From CAJQHT01 sp038123275 (GTDB lineage: Bacteria > Pseudomonadota > Alphaproteobacteria > Rickettsiales > UBA1997), in NCBI GenBank assembly GCA_038123275.1, contig JAYORG010000003.1, positions 1 to 64,000 on the forward strand: a stretch of DNA of 64,000 bases, read 5' to 3'. How positions within the stretch are numbered: position 1 is the stretch's first letter; the number at the start of each line of letters is the position of its first letter. Under the pieces are notes generated by a model. That model was not told the origin of the DNA. It worked only from the letters and a program-made list of their open reading frames with translations, and did not search any database. Positions 60,169 to 64,000 of this stretch are shown here, piece by piece. The position numbers were made by a program, and so were the translations under genes.

Positions 60169-61845
60169 TTATTGCCAACGAGATTCTAACTCGTCAATTA
60201 AAGATTGTTTTTTCTCATAATCTTTTTTAATCCAAGTTTTAGCTCCATATAGTCTTAGATATTTAACTATAAGCTCCTTTTTGTCGCGATAAGCTATATC
60301 AAGAGCTGTAAATCCAGCATTATCAACAATATTAACATCAAGACCTTTTTGAACTAAGAAATCAATTATTGGGAAATAACCTACCTTAACAGACTGCATT
60401 AAATAATTCATGCCAAAATAGTCAGAAAAATTAATATTAGCCCCCATATTTACTAACATCTCAACAGAAATATAATCAGCTAATTCTATGGCTACATTTA
60501 AAGGGGTATAACCTAGTTTATTTTTTAAATTAGGGTTAGCTCTATTTGCCAACAAAAAGGAAACTGCCTCATGTTTTTGCATTAAGAGCGAAAATATCAA
60601 TAAAGTATCTCCATATGAATTACGTAAATTTGGATCATTAACAATTTTAAATAATGCCTCAAAATCATCAATTCTATCTTGAGAAATTGCTGTAAACATA
60701 AGTTTAATATTTTCTTCTTTTGTTACTATGTCAGGATGATGTTTGTTTTTAAAACTTTTTGCTCTTTTTAGCAGAGGAGCAGGAGTTGGGTAACTAATAA
60801 ATCTAGGTAAAACTTTTTTCTTAGGGATGGTATAATTTTTATTAACTCCTATTTCTAAATTTTTAGAAAATACATCAAGATATTCTTTTCTTAATTTTAT
60901 TAATGTTTTTTGTTTCTTTTTTTCTCTTTCTTCCATTAGAATCATTGCTCTTTCATGTCTTAGTCTTTCTAGTTCTTCATTTTCCTTTCTTTTTATTTCT
61001 TCTGCCTCAATGCGCTCTTTATCTACAATCTCAACATCTGCTTCTGCTCTAGTATTTTCCTCTTTTGAATTGCCATTTTTTGCATCTAATGATTTTTTCT
61101 TATCATTCTGATTAATACCAAAAGTTTTAGAAATTTTATCTTTTGCTTTGGATAAAGAATCGCCAACACTTTCTATAATATTTTTATCATCTTGAGATCT
61201 ATCATCTTTAAATATTTTATTACTAGATTCTTCTTTAGTTTTTTTGCTATCCTTAAAATCTGAACTAAGATCTTCGCTAATTATATCATCATCTAAACTG
61301 CCAATTTGAGCAATTAACCCTATCTTTTTGATATCATCTTTTTTATCTTTAATCTGCTTCTTATCTTTATCTAATAATATATCTTGAGAAGTTTCTGTTT
61401 TTTCTTCAACATCTTTTATCTTCTTCTCTTTGGTGATTTTATTATTACCTAAGGTAGAAAAATTATCCTCATCTTTTTCTTCTTTTTCTTCAGTATCTTT
61501 TATGGATAAGACTTTAGTAGAAGCAAAATCATCATCAACAATATCCAGCCCTAAAGACTCGATATCTTGCTTGGAAATTTTAGCTAATTCTTTTTCTTGA
61601 TCCTGTTCCTTTTTTCTTAGAATTTCTAGTACATCACCTTGCTCTTCATTGCTTAACTCAACTTTGTCTATTAGATCTTCTTCAACTACATATTCTTGAA
61701 TATTTTCTTCTTTTTCTGTAACTTGATCAATGGTAGATTGCTTTGGAGATTCTTTAGCTTTTTTTTGTGCAAGGTAATCTGTTGACTCTTTTGTTAAAAA
61801 GTTTTGAGCAAGAATTAATGATGCTGCAATAAATATGTGATACAT
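60169..61845 (-). CDS. Exported ankyrin-repeat protein with charged central region
   Basis: A 558-residue protein. A short signal-like N-terminus (MYHIFIAASLILAQNF) is followed by about 250 residues rich in Lys, Glu and Asp, then a coiled-coil-like Arg/Glu/Lys stretch (about 275-325, IEAEEIKRKENEELERL) and about four ankyrin repeats in residues 395-545 (recognisable GDTLLIFSLL, GYTPLNVAIELAD, GMNYLMQSVK, GFTALDIAYRD). Ankyrin repeats make protein contacts; the exported location suggests an envelope or host/partner interaction role. Follows yidD by 3 bases. Confidence 0.75.
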   Translation of the reverse strand: MYHIFIAASLILAQNFLTKESTDYLAQKKAKESPKQSTIDQVTEKEENIQEYVVEEDLIDKVELSNEEQGDVLEILRKKEQDQEKELAKISKQDIESLGLDIVDDDFASTKVLSIKDTEEKEEKDEDNFSTLGNNKITKEKKIKDVEEKTETSQDILLDKDKKQIKDKKDDIKKIGLIAQIGSLDDDIISEDLSSDFKDSKKTKEESSNKIFKDDRSQDDKNIIESVGDSLSKAKDKISKTFGINQNDKKKSLDAKNGNSKEENTRAEADVEIVDKERIEAEEIKRKENEELERLRHERAMILMEEREKKKQKTLIKLRKEYLDVFSKNLEIGVNKNYTIPKKKVLPRFISYPTPAPLLKRAKSFKNKHHPDIVTKEENIKLMFTAISQDRIDDFEALFKIVNDPNLRNSYGDTLLIFSLLMQKHEAVSFLLANRANPNLKNKLGYTPLNVAIELADYISVEMLVNMGANINFSDYFGMNYLMQSVKVGYFPIIDFLVQKGLDVNIVDNAGFTALDIAYRDKKELIVKYLRLYGAKTWIKKDYEKKQSLIDELESRWQ

Positions 61846-61848
61846 AAA

Positions 61849-62097
61849 TTATTGTTTTTTCTTAGTAACCGGATCGTAACCACCCAAACTCCATGGATGA
61901 CATTTTAATATCCTTAATATAGATAAAGCAATTCCTTTAATTACCCCTTTTTCTTTTATGGCCAAAATAGCATAATTAGAACATGTTGGATAAAAACAAC
62001 ATTTATTACTACCAAGCAATGGGGAAATAAAAAATTGATAAAATTTTATAGGTAAAATTACTATTTTTTTTAAAGCTACTTTATTAACTCTAGCCAT
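61849..62097 (-). CDS. yidD: Membrane protein insertion efficiency factor YidD
   Basis: An 82-residue peripheral membrane protein. LPIKFYQFFISPLLGSNKCC, FYPTCSNYAI and LKCHPWSLGGYDPV give the three conserved cysteine blocks and the family end. Not next to rnpA, rpmH or yidC as in many bacteria; instead its start overlaps the ligA end by 22 bases. Assists YidC-mediated insertion. Confidence 0.95.
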   Translation of the reverse strand: MARVNKVALKKIVILPIKFYQFFISPLLGSNKCCFYPTCSNYAILAIKEKGVIKGIALSILRILKCHPWSLGGYDPVTKKKQ

Positions 62098-64000
62098 TCT
62101 TTTTCATTTAATACTTTTATTCCTAACTCATGTGCCTTTTTTAATTTAGATCCAGGATTTTTGCCAGCAACTAAATAGTCTGTCTTAGAGGAAATAGAGC
62201 TAACAACTTTAATACCTAGAATTTCGCATTTTTCTTTTGCCTCAGCCCTACTCATAAGCATTAAAGTGCCTGTAAATAATAATCTTTTACCACTAAGGTT
62301 TGAGTTATAGCTAGATAAGTCTACATCTATTATATTTAATTCTTCTGATAATTTATTCAAAATATTAATATTTTCTTGATGTTCAAAATACTCAATAATG
62401 GCATCTGCCATTTTTTTCCCTATTCCATCAATATTAGATAAATCCAAATAGGATTGATCTAAAGCTCTATCACTTTTCTTTATAGATGCTATTTGAAGCA
62501 TTTTTTCTTTAAACTTTATAAAAGAAATATAATTATTAGCTAATAATTTAGCTGTAGTCTGTCCAACGTGTCTAATGCCAAGTGAATAAATAAAACGATG
62601 TAATTGAATATTTCTTTTACTATTGATAGCGTTAAATAAATTGTTTACAGACTTTATTTGCCACCCTTCTTTTTTAACTAAAGGATTAAGAGATGTTGTT
62701 TCATTCTTTTCTAGCTGAAATATATCAACAAAATTTTTAATTCTATTTTCTTTAAAAAAATTATCTATCTGCTTTTTGCCAAGACCCTCAATATCAAATG
62801 CGTCCTTAGAAACAAAATGTTTTAAAGATTCTTTTATCTGTGTTTGACAATTGAAGTGATTTAAACATCTAAGAACCACATCATCACCTGTTTTTACTAT
62901 TGCTTTATTGCAAGATGGACAATTTTTAGGAAATTTAAATATTGCTGTATTAGGTTTTCTTTTTGATTTATCAACCTCTAAAACTTGAGGAATTACATCT
63001 CCAGCCCTTTGTATTAAAACCACATCTCCAACCCTTATATCCTTCTTGCTAATTTCGTCTTGATTATGCAAAGTGGCACGGGTTACCACAACTCCACCAA
63101 CATTAATTGGCTTTAAAATAGCAACTGGAGTTAGGGCTCCTGTTCGGCCAATTTGAATGATAATGTCTTGAATTTGAGTTATAGATTTTTGAGATGGAAA
63201 CTTATGAGCAATAGCCCATCTTGGACTTCTTGATACAAAACCCAAACGTTTTTGTAATTCAAAATTATTGACTTTATAAACCATGCCATCCAGGTCATAT
63301 GGCAACTCATATCTATTTTCACAAACTTTATTGTAAAGACTAATCACCTCATCAATATTGTTGCACAGTTTTGAGTGCACTTCAGTTTTAAAACCTAATA
63401 ATTTAAACTGATCCAACATTGAACTTTGAGACTTGCAATTAAAATCTTTACTTACATCTCCAAGGCCATAGGCAAAATAGCTTAATTTACGCTCCTTTGT
63501 AATATTGCTATCCAATTGTCTTAGAGATCCAGCAGCGGCATTTCTTGGATTGGCAAAAATTTTACCACCTATATTTTCTTGTTTTTTATTTAAATCTTCA
63601 AAATCCTGTTTAGACATATAAACCTCACCTCTAATCTCTAGAATTTTTGGTGGATTATTTGTATTTAATATTAATGGAAATCCGTTAATTGTTGAAATAT
63701 TCTTAGTAATGTCTTCTCCAACTAGACCATCTCCACGTGTGGCAGCTTGAACAAATTTTCCATTTTCATAACGAGAAGAAAATGATAATCCATCAATTTT
63801 AGGTTCACAAAACAATTCTATATTTTCTTTTTTGGACTTAGATAAAATATTCTTACCTTCCTCTAAATTATATCCTAAGAATCTTTCAATTCTATCAATG
63901 AAATTAGCAATGTCTTCTTTATCAAAAGCATTGCTCAAAGATAACATTGGTTTTTTGTGTCTAACCTTAGAAAATGCAGATAAAGGTGTGGCACCTACTT
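62076..64000 (-). CDS. ligA: NAD-dependent DNA ligase, 5' end outside window
   Basis: The frame stays open past the first internal Met to the window edge: upstream codons read VGATPLSAFSKVRHKKPMLSL, matching the family, so the N-terminus is outside. Adenylation Lys in KIDGLS, then GRTGALTPVAILKP (oligonucleotide-binding fold), four zinc Cys (CPSCNKA, later CLNHFNCQ), helix-hairpin-helix repeats and a C-terminal BRCT domain (TGTLMLMSRAEA). Joins Okazaki fragments and seals repair nicks. Operon with yidD and the ankyrin gene. Confidence 0.97.
   Translation of the reverse strand, partial: VGATPLSAFSKVRHKKPMLSLSNAFDKEDIANFIDRIERFLGYNLEEGKNILSKSKKENIELFCEPKIDGLSFSSRYENGKFVQAATRGDGLVGEDITKNISTINGFPLILNTNNPPKILEIRGEVYMSKQDFEDLNKKQENIGGKIFANPRNAAAGSLRQLDSNITKERKLSYFAYGLGDVSKDFNCKSQSSMLDQFKLLGFKTEVHSKLCNNIDEVISLYNKVCENRYELPYDLDGMVYKVNNFELQKRLGFVSRSPRWAIAHKFPSQKSITQIQDIIIQIGRTGALTPVAILKPINVGGVVVTRATLHNQDEISKKDIRVGDVVLIQRAGDVIPQVLEVDKSKRKPNTAIFKFPKNCPSCNKAIVKTGDDVVLRCLNHFNCQTQIKESLKHFVSKDAFDIEGLGKKQIDNFFKENRIKNFVDIFQLEKNETTSLNPLVKKEGWQIKSVNNLFNAINSKRNIQLHRFIYSLGIRHVGQTTAKLLANNYISFIKFKEKMLQIASIKKSDRALDQSYLDLSNIDGIGKKMADAIIEYFEHQENINILNKLSEELNIIDVDLSSYNSNLSGKRLLFTGTLMLMSRAEAKEKCEILGIKVVSSISSKTDYLVAGKNPGSKLKKAHELGIKVLNEKEWLELIK

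Noticed and set aside
1..64000. CRISPR array, tRNA or rRNA genes
   Set aside because: No regularly spaced repeats, no tRNA cloverleaf with a GGTTCGAATCC-type arm and no rRNA-like stretch were seen while reading the window.

Overview
The window is strongly AT-rich, gene-dense DNA with short or overlapping gene junctions. It most likely comes from a streamlined, probably marine or free-living, alphaproteobacterium. This rests on the cbb3 oxidase order ccoNOQP, an alpha/beta hydrolase and 64-residue protein of the type common in alphaproteobacteria, a small-genome style of gene packing, and the presence of trpD, recR, ligA, mltA and anmK. I saw no tRNA, rRNA, CRISPR array, insertion sequence or phage gene. 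The phylum-level call is inference and the genus is not assignable from what I can see.

Region 1 (about 1-11650) is ordinary chromosome. It holds a broken or partial exported-protein N-terminus at the left edge, a TauE/DsbD-like membrane protein, ccoNOQP, holB-anmK, a convergent alpha/beta hydrolase with a 64-residue protein, mltA-cinA-recR, and an MsbA-type ABC transporter. Region 3 (59136-64000) is ordinary chromosome again: trpD, then ligA-yidD-ankyrin on the minus strand, with ligA cut by the window edge.

Region 2 (11748-59041) is a roughly 47-kb surface-glycan island. The four dTDP-rhamnose genes bracket it: rfbB and rfbC at the left end, rfbD and rfbA at the right end. Inside are: (a) a WecB epimerase, a HAD-nucleotidyltransferase fusion, a degenerate nucleotidyltransferase, an NTF2-like protein and a GDPD-like protein; (b) glycosyltransferases including a probable GT-D enzyme, a GNAT and a minimal DegT protein; (c) a phosphate-polymer module of DUF4956, CotH kinase with beta-helix, VTC polyphosphate polymerase and an exported inorganic pyrophosphatase; (d) two convergent arms (28959-35933 on plus, 36150-42199 on minus) that carry diverged copies of the same set: two epimerases, a 2-oxoglutarate/iron oxygenase and a glycosyltransferase-like protein, each arm with different extra enzymes (a DegT dehydratase, a second oxygenase and a methyltransferase on one; a PhyH oxygenase, an SDR and a sulfotransferase on the other); (e) a thiamine-diphosphate E1 system (a separate alpha/beta pair plus a 689-residue alpha-beta fusion) with a bicupin and a DJ-1 protein and no E2 or E3; (f) a GDP-heptose route (gmhA, hddA, gmhB, hddC, a Gmd-like dehydratase and an Fcl-like epimerase/reductase); (g) cysC and cysQ, which would make PAPS and clear PAP for the sulfotransferase.

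Taken together the island should make an unusual polysaccharide or LPS O-chain containing rhamnose, a (6-deoxy-)heptose and further modified sugars that may be deoxygenated at C3, hydroxylated, methylated, sulfated and perhaps phosphorylated. No Wzx, Wzy or Wzm/Wzt is present, so export and polymerisation must be encoded elsewhere or rely on the ABC transporter next door. The best candidates for something undescribed are the VTC/CotH/DUF4956/exported-pyrophosphatase module, the paired convergent oxygenase arms, and the E1 system without E2/E3.
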